A stretch of 13,828 nucleotides of DNA, from assembly GCA_036940085.1 (NCBI GenBank), contig JALLBK010000375.1, positions 1 to 13,828 on the forward strand, written 5' to 3'. This stretch comes from Discostella pseudostelligera (Eukaryota > Bacillariophyta > Thalassiosirophyceae > Thalassiosirales > Thalassiosiraceae). The notes under the pieces were generated by a model. It saw only the letters and a program-made list of their open reading frames with translations. It was not told the DNA's origin and did not search any database. The stretch's first letter is position 1, and every line of letters starts with the position of its first letter. Positions 6,565-13,828 of the stretch are shown piece by piece. The translations under genes were made by a program, and so were the position numbers.

Positions 6565-7965
6565 ATGATAACGAGAACGACAACAATGATGCGGCAACCC
6601 TTCGTTCGCTCCATCATCGGTGAAGGATTTCTGCGTCGCTATTTCAAATCGTCCCAAACGATAGCAGCTCCGACTGTTGTTTCTGCTGACGCTGCCGCCA
6701 TCCGACCGTATTCAACAGTGGTACCACCATGCCGCGGACGTAATCATTTTGTATCATCAACAGTAGCACCATCATCATCATTGATGGCGGGTCAACAACA
6801 TCAACAGCCACATCATATCCAACGTCAATTATTTTCCTCCTACTCCTCCATTCATCACGAACGGCACAAGCGCCTCATACTCACCCACGCATTGCCGCAC
6901 GTGCACGACGACGGTTGGACCGATGATGCCATTGCCTCCGGAACGCTCGATGCAAATTTACCTCCGTCGTACATTGGCATGATGGGCGATGGGTTGTCTT
7001 CCTCATCGACCTTGCCATTGGGGAATGCAGATCTTGTGGCATTCTTTATGGAGGAGTGTAATGAGACATTGAAACTACAATTGGCAGCGGCTGCTGAATT
7101 AGAGCCAATAGTATCGACAGCATCAATGACACAGGATGAATACTACAACCACATCTCATCACGCATTTACAATGCAATGCATCAACGTCTATCATTGGTA
7201 ATACCATTTGTGAAAAGCAATCGATGGCATGAGGGGATGGCAATTGGTGCATTACCACAAAATGCCATCCGTACTATTCAGCAATTAGATACTATGGCCA
7301 ATATAGTGTTGGACTATGCACTATCTTCTGGTTCGAAAATGGGGGGAGGGGAGACTTATTCAATAACAAGGACGCCTGCTCAACGAACGGCGATTGTAGC
7401 TGCCTATGCAGCGGCAGAGCTACATTTACTCTCTGATGGAAATGATGGCACTTTTTCCACCTTTGGTGGCAAGTCGGCATCCTCCTTACGGGGAGAGAAG
7501 GAAAGCTATCGTGCTACATGGACATTTTTAGAAGCTCGTTCGGCCGAGGTGGCGCGCTTCATTGTGGATGGTGGTAGTGCAATGTTGCCAAACTCATTAC
7601 CATCATCGTTGCCCCAGCCAGCGCATGTGATCACTGCCGCCACATCCGTGGCATCCTCCTTGGCAGGTGCTGCATTGAGCTTGGCGTCTCCCGCCGCTGC
7701 TGCGGCTGTGGCGGGACATGTCGTTCCTCACACTCAGAACGCCATGACATCGGCATTTACCTTTTTGGAGAATGTTGTTAGGAGTACGACACAACAACCT
7801 GCTGCCATGGGCGGTGCCACTGCAAGTAGTACAATGCGAGGGAATGGGACTCGTCCAAGTGATTACACCGTAGAGACGGCGACGTTGCCACCATTTGATG
7901 CTTCGGAAGAGATTTTTGGAGGAGGAGAAGGAAAAAGCACAGTGGCAAGTAAATCCAAGAAATAG
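6565..7965 (+). CDS. COQ9: COQ9 family protein, mitochondrial ubiquinone biosynthesis
   Basis: COQ9 is a TetR-fold lipid-binding protein of the mitochondrial matrix side that presents quinone intermediates to the hydroxylase COQ7. The chosen ATG at 6565 gives 466 residues and a typical mitochondrial presequence (MITRTTTMMRQPFVRS..., rich in Arg, Ser and Thr, no acids before residue 20). An in-frame ATG at 6463 would add 34 residues of less typical sequence. The COQ9 domain starts near residue 103 with RLILTHALPHVHDDGWTDDAI, aligning to the family's first helices with the Gly-Trp-Thr turn. It continues through VAFFMEECN, RLSLVIPFV, ALPQNAIRTIQQLDTMAN, AAYAAAELHLL (about 277-288) and TWTFLEARSAEVARFI. 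The Ala-rich C-terminus (about 350-400) corresponds to the terminal membrane-binding helix, but an extra tail of some 65 residues follows. No intron is needed. Its stop lies 98 bp from that of the convergent kinesin gene. Confidence 0.88.
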   Translation: MITRTTTMMRQPFVRSIIGEGFLRRYFKSSQTIAAPTVVSADAAAIRPYSTVVPPCRGRNHFVSSTVAPSSSLMAGQQHQQPHHIQRQLFSSYSSIHHERHKRLILTHALPHVHDDGWTDDAIASGTLDANLPPSYIGMMGDGLSSSSTLPLGNADLVAFFMEECNETLKLQLAAAAELEPIVSTASMTQDEYYNHISSRIYNAMHQRLSLVIPFVKSNRWHEGMAIGALPQNAIRTIQQLDTMANIVLDYALSSGSKMGGGETYSITRTPAQRTAIVAAYAAAELHLLSDGNDGTFSTFGGKSASSLRGEKESYRATWTFLEARSAEVARFIVDGGSAMLPNSLPSSLPQPAHVITAATSVASSLAGAALSLASPAAAAAVAGHVVPHTQNAMTSAFTFLENVVRSTTQQPAAMGGATASSTMRGNGTRPSDYTVETATLPPFDASEEIFGGGEGKSTVASKSKK

Positions 7966-8063
7966 AGTGACTATGCGTGGGAACATGAACATCGGTCATT
8001 CGAAAGATAGATTATTACATTTAAACAACGATGTTGGCCCCCGCTCAAGAAACATTCACTTCT

Positions 8064-10396
8064 TCAATACACTGTATTCCGTCGACCTGACCTCCGAGAT
8101 TGCTTTTCATCGTGCTTGGGATCCTCATTTGTAGACCTTGATTTTGACTTTCCAGTAGAATTGTCGCTGAAACTGAAGTATTTACCCTCTCGTCGTTTCG
8201 CGGTTGCGCTGCTGGTACTGCTCGCTGTCTTCTTTATTGGCTCATCCAAGTCCATTGCCAATATGGCACGGATCTTGCTCATGGTATTTGGATCGTCTTG
8301 GTTGGGAGTGCTCCGCGTTGGCATCGCAATTTCTAGATCAACGACATCTTCCGTGCGCCAACGTGGATTTGGGTCCGTCACCTTGCGCCTTCTGGCGTAC
8401 TCTGTTTCTGGCCTATGGTGGCTTTGTCTCGTCATACTTCGTTCGATAATATCTCCTCCACCCTGTTGTTTGAGGGGATGGATTTTCCAGGTTTCTCTTG
8501 ATTCGTCCCATACGGCCCTGCCTCCATTTTCGACGTCGTCATACAACACTGCATACTTCGATGGTAAAGAATCGTAACGGAAATGAATCGTAAGAAGAGG
8601 AAGTAAGAAATGCTGACGCGAATAGGGGCGCAAAGACGCAAAAGACTCGTGCTCACCTTTGGAGGGATAAAGTTTTGGATGATGAAATCCTTGAGTTTCA
8701 GCTGCTTCGTCAAATTTCGGATGGAATCCAGCATTTCGTTCTTTTCATTCATAAACTCATGCTCCAAATCCTCGATGTCTTTCTTTGTTTGTTGGTACTT
8801 CGACCAAATCTTCTTCAATTTCTTTGTTTTGGAGTTCACCTCCTCGGTAAGGGAACTGTACTTCTCTTCAAGATGTAACTTTTCCTCCTCCTGCTCATTC
8901 ATCTTCCTCGTCAGCGCTAATTCACTTTCTTTCTTCGCAATGAGCTCCTGATTAGCCATTCGTAGGGCGGCCTCTTGCTTAGCGGCATTGTTGGCTATTT
9001 CTCCACCAGTTATCAACTCGGCCTCCATCTTCCGAAGTTGCATCTGTAGTTCGAGCTGTTGATTTTCAGTGTCTATCCTAGCCTTTGTTTCATCCTCGAG
9101 TTTCTTCTGCAATGCAGCCCGTTCCTCGGCATTTTTGTGATGGTTTAGCCGTATTTGTTTCATTTCGGCGTCTGCCTTTGCAATCATTTCTTCACTCTCT
9201 TTGCTTGCCTTGGAACGATACTCGTTAAGAAGAGTCTCGCGAGCTGCGTCACTGACACCAATCGATCCGGTAGTAGATGCTGGCATTTGTGAAAGCATAA
9301 TCTTCAATCGGGCTATCTCTTCTTGATACTCCCGCAACTTGGCGTCCTTCGGATCATCATTAATGACAGGCCGATTCTTTATGTTCTTTGCGCGGTTGGC
9401 GTATCGTAATGTCGATAACGATTCATCGTAGTTATAATCAGCGGGGCCTGCATTTGCACACATGACAGTCTTTGTATTGCCACCCAGCGAATCTTGGAGG
9501 ATCCGAGTGAGCTTGCTATCCCTGTAAGGGATATGATTTGACTTTCCATCCACAAGTGCGGAAATCACATTTCCCAACGCTGACAAACTGAGATTTATCT
9601 TCGTTGCCTCTTTCAACCGTTCTCCAGTGGCGCCAGTTTTGGATTGCCTCTCCGATCCAGCAAGATCGACAAGATTGAGCTTTCCCACTCGAATGTGCTC
9701 GTCCTGGCCATCGGTGGAGCAGCATTCAATGACAATGCTAAAGATGGCGTGAGACCGTGACGACCCCGCATTCATCAACGTTGCTCCTACGGATCGGTAT
9801 TTCTTGCCTTGTTGTAGCACATGATCGATGTCGGACACGCTCTTCACAAAAACGTCGGTGAGATCTTTCACATAAACAGCTCCCGACTCGGTCTCTTTCA
9901 GTTCAAGTCGCTGAGGGCTTTGCGAGAGAAGGTCTCGTATCTCCTCCTTGTATATTTCGAAGTAGGACGCCCGCACAAGGTATTTATCCCTCGAGCCGTT
10001 CAATGCAATGTGGTCGAAAATATGCTCGAAGGCGTTGGGTATTATGCCTTTCAATGACTCCTCATTAACCCCTTCCATTGTATGCGTTTTACCTGCTCCT
10101 GTTTGCCCATAAGCAAATATGGTGCCATTGTACCCCTCAAGCACGGATTGTACCACTGGTGCGGCACAGACATCATAGATATGACGCTGTGAAGACTGCT
10201 CCGAGAATATGGCATCGAAAGCAAATGTCTTGGAACTTTCACAGTCACCGTCAGACAACAGGTTCCGAATTTCAATGACGCCCTCCTTTTCGTGTGCAAT
10301 AGTAGCAATCTTGCAGCCATTCTGTTTCTCTTTTTCATTGAGAGGACGAACTCGGAAGACGACCTTGATTGACTCGGAGCTTTTCGACGTCATCAT
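8064..10396 (-). CDS. Kinesin-2 motor, KIF3B/FLA8-like, two exons
   Basis: Exon 1 is 10396-8657 and exon 2 is 8555-8064, joined in phase 0; the product is 743 residues, near the usual length of KIF3B. The start is ATG 10396 (a second ATG follows at once); the longer open frame begins at GTG and is not credible. Motor motifs are FRVRPLNEKEK, P-loop GQTGAGKT (97-104), switch I SSRSH (212-216), switch II DLAGSE (244-249) and HIPYRDSKLTRILQDSLGGN. The neck NRPVINDDPKDAKLREYQEE is diagnostic of kinesin-2. A long coiled coil (about 357-575) leads to NFIPPK, where the intron falls, and then YAVLYDDVE...WKIHP. The RPETEYAR...NPRWRTEDVVDLEIAMPTR tail matches KIF3B's post-coil region, and a basic C-terminus follows. 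Heterotrimeric kinesin-2 drives anterograde intraflagellar transport, so a role in building a flagellum is likely. A partner kinesin-2 subunit is expected elsewhere. The stop faces the COQ9 stop. Confidence 0.92.
8556..8656 (-). other. 101-nt phase-0 intron in the kinesin-2 gene
   Basis: On the minus strand the donor is AAG|GTGAGC and the acceptor ATCGAAG|TAT, with a pyrimidine-rich stretch before the acceptor. Splicing joins FIPPK to YAVLYDDVE and restores the conserved kinesin-2 tail. The intron has no in-frame stop, so an unspliced message would read on to a TAA-type stop at 8432 with 74 unrelated residues. Confidence 0.85.
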
Positions 10397-10534
10397 AATG
10401 TGAATGTTGCCGGAGAGTGTGCAAACAACAAACACTGAAGCTGAAACAACTTTAACTGACTGAGACTTTTAAAATTTCACTCGTTTGAAAATGTGAAGGA
10501 TAAGTAGGCCCACTGTCAATGACCCATCCCTCAA

Positions 10535-12163
10535 TTATTCATTGCCTGCTCCCCCGGCACGACGCAAAACGCTGGTTCCAAATCTTGGTGATGCAGAGGG
10601 CATTGCCACGTCGTTATTGTCGATCAAGTCTTCAGCACCGCTTAAGTCAGACTCCATAGAATTAATCATAGGCACTCTTCCTCGAATGGCAATGCCGCTT
10701 CCGTCACTGACCGAACTGGATTGAGTCATTAATAGTGGAAGGCGCTCTTGACTGTGGTGATCACCGTTCTGTGCTTGGGTGTGTGCTCCCATTTCCACAT
10801 CTCCGTCGTGAGCATCATTATTTGCGCTGGGTATTTTTCCATGCCCGTTCCATGCCACGTAGTCAATGCACGGTACGACCATTGCCAAGTACTTCGAATA
10901 AAGCGGTTGCGCTTTTAATGATAGAAGGAACGCCATTGCCAATCCAAATAAGACGGCGTTTCCCCAATATCTTGTCCCAAGAAATGATGTCAACCCCATT
11001 GACCACAGTGATCCGCTCAACATTCCACCAAAAATCGACGTCATCAGATGCATCTTACGCGTCAGCACAGTCAAAATGAGTATTGAGAACAGGAAGCTGA
11101 ATCCAGAAGCTGAAAGGAAGGATACCCGGATAAATGGAAGTAGTGGCGGAGGAGCGAATGGGAATCGGGAATTGTATACTCCCAGTACTGCTGTCGATAA
11201 TGATGCAGTGGTGCACATGGCTCGCTCTCTTCGATGTTGGTGTGGTCCGAACTCATTTCTTTTCATTGTCAATCGTAACAGAATCAACTCCAGAAGTATC
11301 GACGTGAAAGCGAGCGCAACTAAAACACGGAGATAGGTGTATCCTGAGTGGATATATGCATGATCCTCGTCAGAAATATCTTCCACATTTAGTACCTCCG
11401 TTGCAACCGTACTCAGTTCAGCAAATTTTGTCAGATTTATATCGGCATTTACACCCAGGACGAGCTTGCCATCGTAAACATCATAAAACTCTTCTAATGC
11501 ACGACACTGCCAAAAAATGTGTGAAGTGAACGTCAGCAACGGGAGGCCTGATAAGCAACCATTTATGAAGGGTTGAAGAATGCTCCGATGAATGAGATAG
11601 ACGAGTGAGCAGTTTCTTTGGGAAATTGATGATATTCGTTGAAGCAAACTGCAGCGTCTTGATAATAGTGCTCCAACTGAAACCCAACTTCTACTACCTG
11701 TTTCCCCATAATTATCGACCGTTGCACGGTGCAAGTCTATATCATCTAAATTATTTGCATTCCTCTCTCCCCCATCCACCGGAGGATGACTGGCAATAGC
11801 AATCGCTGCCTTGTAAAATTGTTTCTTCTCCACTAATTGTTCATAATTCGTACATAACTCTTTACGTGATCGTCGTCCATTCCATTGCAAAAAATAAATA
11901 ATGTGTAGTAGAATGATGATTGTGACGGTGGTCCCATATCTGCTATACAGTTCAGTTGTTGTTGTTGTGCTGTTCGGGTGGGAATGCAGTGAGAAATAAT
12001 TACTGGTTTGGGATTGGGTTGCGTTTTGAAAGTAGAAGAATGGGTGGTTGGAGATTGTGGTGGATGCTGCTGCGTTCTTCGATGAGATAATCGGGTCATG
12101 CTGATTGCTCTCCACATCCGCCACCAAACCAGTAGATCGTACCTTATCTGTTGATTCATTCAT
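10535..12163 (-). CDS. Rhomboid-like multi-pass membrane protein, possible pseudoprotease
   Basis: The start is ATG 12163, giving 542 residues; the longer frame begins at TTG. Six or seven hydrophobic segments are seen, at about 77-95, 193-218, 277-298, 315-330, 343-368, 372-395 and 401-417 (numbered from this ATG). Several features resemble the plant/protist rhomboid fold: NYEQLVEKKQFYKAAIAIASHP after span 1, WQCRALEEFYD, a possible serine segment TASLSTAVLGV, and SIFGGMLSG...YWGN in the sixth span. Rhomboids are intramembrane serine proteases using Ser in span 4 and His in a GHLxG motif of span 6. Here the GHLxG position reads GMLSG, with Met381 where His is expected, so if the family call is right it is probably inactive. 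A hydrophilic insert of about 60 residues (128-187) and a long acidic, Ser-rich C-terminus (about 430-542) flank the core. Membrane topology is clear; the rhomboid assignment is inference from pattern. The stop lies 138 bp upstream of the kinesin start on the same strand. Confidence 0.6.
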   Translation of the reverse strand: MNESTDKVRSTGLVADVESNQHDPIISSKNAAASTTISNHPFFYFQNATQSQTSNYFSLHSHPNSTTTTTELYSRYGTTVTIIILLHIIYFLQWNGRRSRKELCTNYEQLVEKKQFYKAAIAIASHPPVDGGERNANNLDDIDLHRATVDNYGETGSRSWVSVGALLSRRCSLLQRISSISQRNCSLVYLIHRSILQPFINGCLSGLPLLTFTSHIFWQCRALEEFYDVYDGKLVLGVNADINLTKFAELSTVATEVLNVEDISDEDHAYIHSGYTYLRVLVALAFTSILLELILLRLTMKRNEFGPHQHRRERAMCTTASLSTAVLGVYNSRFPFAPPPLLPFIRVSFLSASGFSFLFSILILTVLTRKMHLMTSIFGGMLSGSLWSMGLTSFLGTRYWGNAVLFGLAMAFLLSLKAQPLYSKYLAMVVPCIDYVAWNGHGKIPSANNDAHDGDVEMGAHTQAQNGDHHSQERLPLLMTQSSSVSDGSGIAIRGRVPMINSMESDLSGAEDLIDNNDVAMPSASPRFGTSVLRRAGGAGNE

Positions 12164-12338
12164 TTCCAAAAAGTTCCCACTTTACCAGGGTAAACGAAGG
12201 AAAACCGCAGCAGCTACGAACGTGTGATAGGTGATAGTGTCGTCGTCGTCGTCGTCCCCTCCACGGATTTCGCCAATGGTACCATGCATACGGACCATTG
12301 CAATAATTCCATTGCCACTTGCCTCTTGCGACTCGATC

Positions 12339-12386
12339 GATGATGATGATGATGATGATGATGGCCGGCCGCCGGGCGGAGCCGGC
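12339..12386. repeat. (GAT)8 microsatellite followed by GC-rich palindromic patch
   Basis: Eight GAT units (12339-12362) are followed at once by GGCCGGCC (12363-12370) and GCCGGC (12381-12386). The two self-complementary GCCGGC copies could pair as a 6-bp stem with an 11-base loop. It is non-coding in any supported model and probably length-variable between individuals. Confidence 0.65.
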
Positions 12387-12393
12387 AAGAAGG

Positions 12394-12449
12394 TGTTAAG
12401 TATCTTTTCTAATTACATATTTAATTTCAAAAATTGTTAAGTATCTTTT
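12394..12449. repeat. Direct repeat pair TGTTAAGTATCTTTT
   Basis: The 15-base motif occurs at 12394-12408 and 12435-12449, offset 41 bp, in an AT-rich stretch of a divergent promoter region. The sequence between and after the copies is A/T-rich and similar in composition. It could be a local duplication or paired sites. Confidence 0.7.
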
Positions 12450-12496
12450 TTATTTTTTAAATTAATTTTAAAAGTTTTTAACACGTCGAAGATGAC

Positions 12497-12509
12497 TTTC
12501 CCGCCAAAA
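12497..12509 (-). promoter_or_regulatory. E2F-like site
   Basis: TTTCCCGCCAAAA on the plus strand reads TTTTGGCGGGAAA on the minus strand, an exact match to the canonical E2F/DP consensus. It lies 136 bp upstream of the COG0523 start codon and could also serve the divergent gene. Consensus match only. Confidence 0.4.
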
Positions 12510-12531
12510 CTGGAATCTCAAGATTTGTTGC

Positions 12532-12556
12532 TGACGTCACGAATCGTCCACGTCAC
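12532..12556 (+). promoter_or_regulatory. CRE-like bZIP sites
   Basis: The full palindrome TGACGTCA lies at 12532-12539, and CCACGTCAC (a half-site) at 12548-12556, about 90-110 bp before the COG0523 start. TGACGT-type elements bind bZIP factors and have been linked to CO2/cAMP-responsive transcription in diatoms. Regulation of this gene by such a factor is inference. Confidence 0.45.
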
Positions 12557-12644
12557 CCGCCACCACCAAAAGACAAAAGATCCACACCAAATCGATTATC
12601 CTTATTAGTCTATCGGCTTCCAAATTCCAAAAATCCCTGCAACC

Positions 12645-13779
12645 ATGGCGACCGAAGACAACGCCGACCTCACCCCTATCACTGTCATCACTGGCTTTCT
12701 AGGTGCCGGTAAGACGACACTCGTCAACTATATTTTGAAGGAGCAGAACGAGTGGAAGATTTGTGTGCTGGAAAATGAATTTGGTGAAGTTGCCATCGAC
12801 GATGGGTTAGGTGAGTTTCATGTCATATCATGTGCATTCGCCCTTGTAAGATACTATTTGTAGGAATGGTGCAACCGAGCAATTGATCTTAACTGTCGTC
12901 CCTATCATTTCTTTCTCACCAGTCGCCGAAGCTCTCGATGCCCCCGAGGACATCATTACCATGGACAACGGCTGCGTATGCTGCTCTGTGCGCGGCGATC
13001 TCGTTCGCACCCTCGGCCAACTAGCCTCGCGCCGGAAAGATTTTGATGCCATCCTCCTCGAAACGACTGGCCTCGCCGACCCGGCACCCATTGTGTACAC
13101 CATCCAAACGAATCCTAAGATTAGTGACAACTTCCGTATCGACAGTATCGTGACATTGGCCGATTGTAAGCATCTCGGGGCGCATTTGGATGAGAAGAAG
13201 CCAGACAACTCGGTGAATGAGGCTCAGCAGCAGGTGGCATTTGCGGATAAAATCCTTTTGAACAAAATTGATTTGGTATCGGTTGAGGAGAAGAAGGCAT
13301 TGGAAGAGCGACTTCGTGGGATAAACAAGTTCGCTACCATTATTGAGACGGAGAGGAGCCGAGCGCCGTTGGAAAGGATTTTGGGTTTGAACTCGTTCAA
13401 CATGGAGAGTATCCTTTCCTATGATCCTGGATTCTTCGACGAAGATGAGGAGAAGAAGATTCACAATCTTGACTTAGTCCAGAGTGTTGGAATCAAGTTT
13501 GAGGGAGATTTGCATGCTCAGTATTTCAACATGTTCATGATGGATTTGCTGAGGGAGCGTGCCGCCGACTTGTATCGCACGAAGGGTCTGCTGAGTTTTC
13601 ATGGACAAGGAGATACTAAGTTCGTCTTCCAGGGAGTGCATGAACAAATCAACTTTGGACCGGCGAAGAAGCCATGGGCTGAGGGTGAGAAGAGAGAGAA
13701 CAAATTTGTGTTTATTGGGAAGAATTTGAACAGGAAAGAATTGACCGAGGGCCTACAGGAGTGCTTGTACAAGAAATAA
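12645..13779 (+). CDS. COG0523/CobW-family GTPase metallochaperone, two exons
   Basis: Exon 1 is 12645-12810 and exon 2 is 12923-13779, joined in phase 1 to give 340 residues; the start context AACCATGG is good. The family uses GTP hydrolysis to hand metal ions (zinc, cobalt or other) to client enzymes. Motifs in order are P-loop GFLGAGKT (17-24), ENEFGEV (43-49), metal-binding CVCC (73-76, the CxCC motif), [10 protein letters not shown] (102-111), NKID (169-172) and a C-terminal CobW_C domain (about 230-337) with [20 protein letters not shown]. The exon junction restores [16 protein letters not shown], as in homologues. Overall it resembles ZNG1/CBWD, but its N-terminus is only about 10 residues long and has no CPxLVP docking motif for methionine aminopeptidase, so the client may differ. 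No targeting presequence is evident, so it is probably cytosolic. Upstream CRE and E2F-like sites may regulate it. Confidence 0.93.
12811..12922 (+). other. 112-nt phase-1 intron in the COG0523 gene
   Basis: The donor is TTAG|GTGAGT and the acceptor TTTCTTTCTCACCAG|TCGCC with a clear pyrimidine tract. Splicing forms a GTC (Val56) codon across the junction and links the ENEFGEV exon to the CVCC exon in frame. Reading on without splicing breaks the GTPase domain. Confidence 0.92.
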
Positions 13780-13828
13780 TTATTGAGAGAAACGTTTCAG
13801 GTGCGATCGAATACGTGAAGTCGCAAAT

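Larger units (their letters stand above)
12164..12644. promoter_or_regulatory. Divergent promoter region between rhomboid-like and COG0523 genes
   Basis: This 481-bp spacer separates head-to-head genes. It holds a (GTC)6 tract (12239-12256), a (GAT)8 tract (12339-12362), a GC-rich palindromic patch, an AT-rich segment (about 12400-12480) with a 15-bp direct repeat, and an E2F-like site and a CRE-like site close to the COG0523 start codon. Short open frames across the trinucleotide tracts encode poly-Asp or poly-Ser and are not supported as genes. Confidence 0.5.

Noticed and set aside
8116..8577. Plus-strand hydrophobic frame of 153 codons
   Set aside because: It lies opposite kinesin exon 2, whose conserved KIF3B-type tail explains the region.
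12182..12440. Short frames on both strands across the GTC and GAT tracts
   Set aside because: They consist largely of poly-Ser or poly-Asp from the microsatellites and begin at non-ATG codons.
406..13779. Idea that the eight genes form one co-functional cluster
   Set aside because: They belong to separate housekeeping pathways, and mixed orientations with short spacers are normal for compact protist genomes.
1..13828. Search for tRNA, rRNA, CRISPR, transposon ends or viral genes
   Set aside because: No B-box-like TTCGANTCC, spaced repeat array, terminal inverted repeats or transposase/integrase motifs were seen by eye.

Overview
The window looks like nuclear DNA of a protist alga, most likely a centric diatom (Thalassiosirales-type). 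The reasons are: seven tightly packed, eukaryote-specific protein genes; short GT-AG introns of about 85-112 nt; an N-terminal signal peptide ending in an 'AF' junction of the kind diatoms use for plastid import; and a heterotrimeric kinesin-2 motor, which fits a lineage with flagellated gametes. No operons, bacterial promoters, tRNA, rRNA, CRISPR arrays or recognisable transposons were seen. The species call is inference; the gene families come from direct motif reading.

Layout: (1) 406-2142, minus: ASH2/Bre2-like SPRY subunit of a COMPASS-type histone H3K4 methyltransferase complex. (2) 2489-2993, plus: small single-pass membrane/coiled-coil protein, probably with one 85-nt intron near its 3' end. 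(3) 3421-4575, plus: basic, internally repeated protein with one membrane span and a coiled coil. (4) 4717-6126, minus: tyrosine-phosphatase-fold enzyme with a plastid/secretory presequence. (5) 6565-7965, plus: COQ9, mitochondrial ubiquinone biosynthesis. (6) 8064-10396, minus, two exons: kinesin-2 of KIF3B/FLA8 type. (7) 10535-12163, minus: multi-pass, rhomboid-like membrane protein that seems to lack the catalytic histidine. (8) 12645-13779, plus, two exons: COG0523/CobW-type GTPase metallochaperone.

Genes 1/2, 4/5 and 7/8 are head-to-head pairs with intergenic spacers of 346, 438 and 481 bp. Genes 3/4 and 5/6 are tail-to-tail with 141 and 98 bp between stop codons. The functions (chromatin, quinone synthesis, motor transport, metal handling, phosphatase) do not form one pathway, and the clustering looks like ordinary compact-genome packing. 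The most unusual parts are the two consecutive type-II-membrane/coiled-coil genes (one with duplicated basic modules), the apparent rhomboid pseudoprotease, the kinesin whose unspliced message would encode a different C-terminus, and paired GGCGGG-type and CRE-type motifs in two of the divergent promoters. I see no clear evidence of a wholly new multi-gene system.
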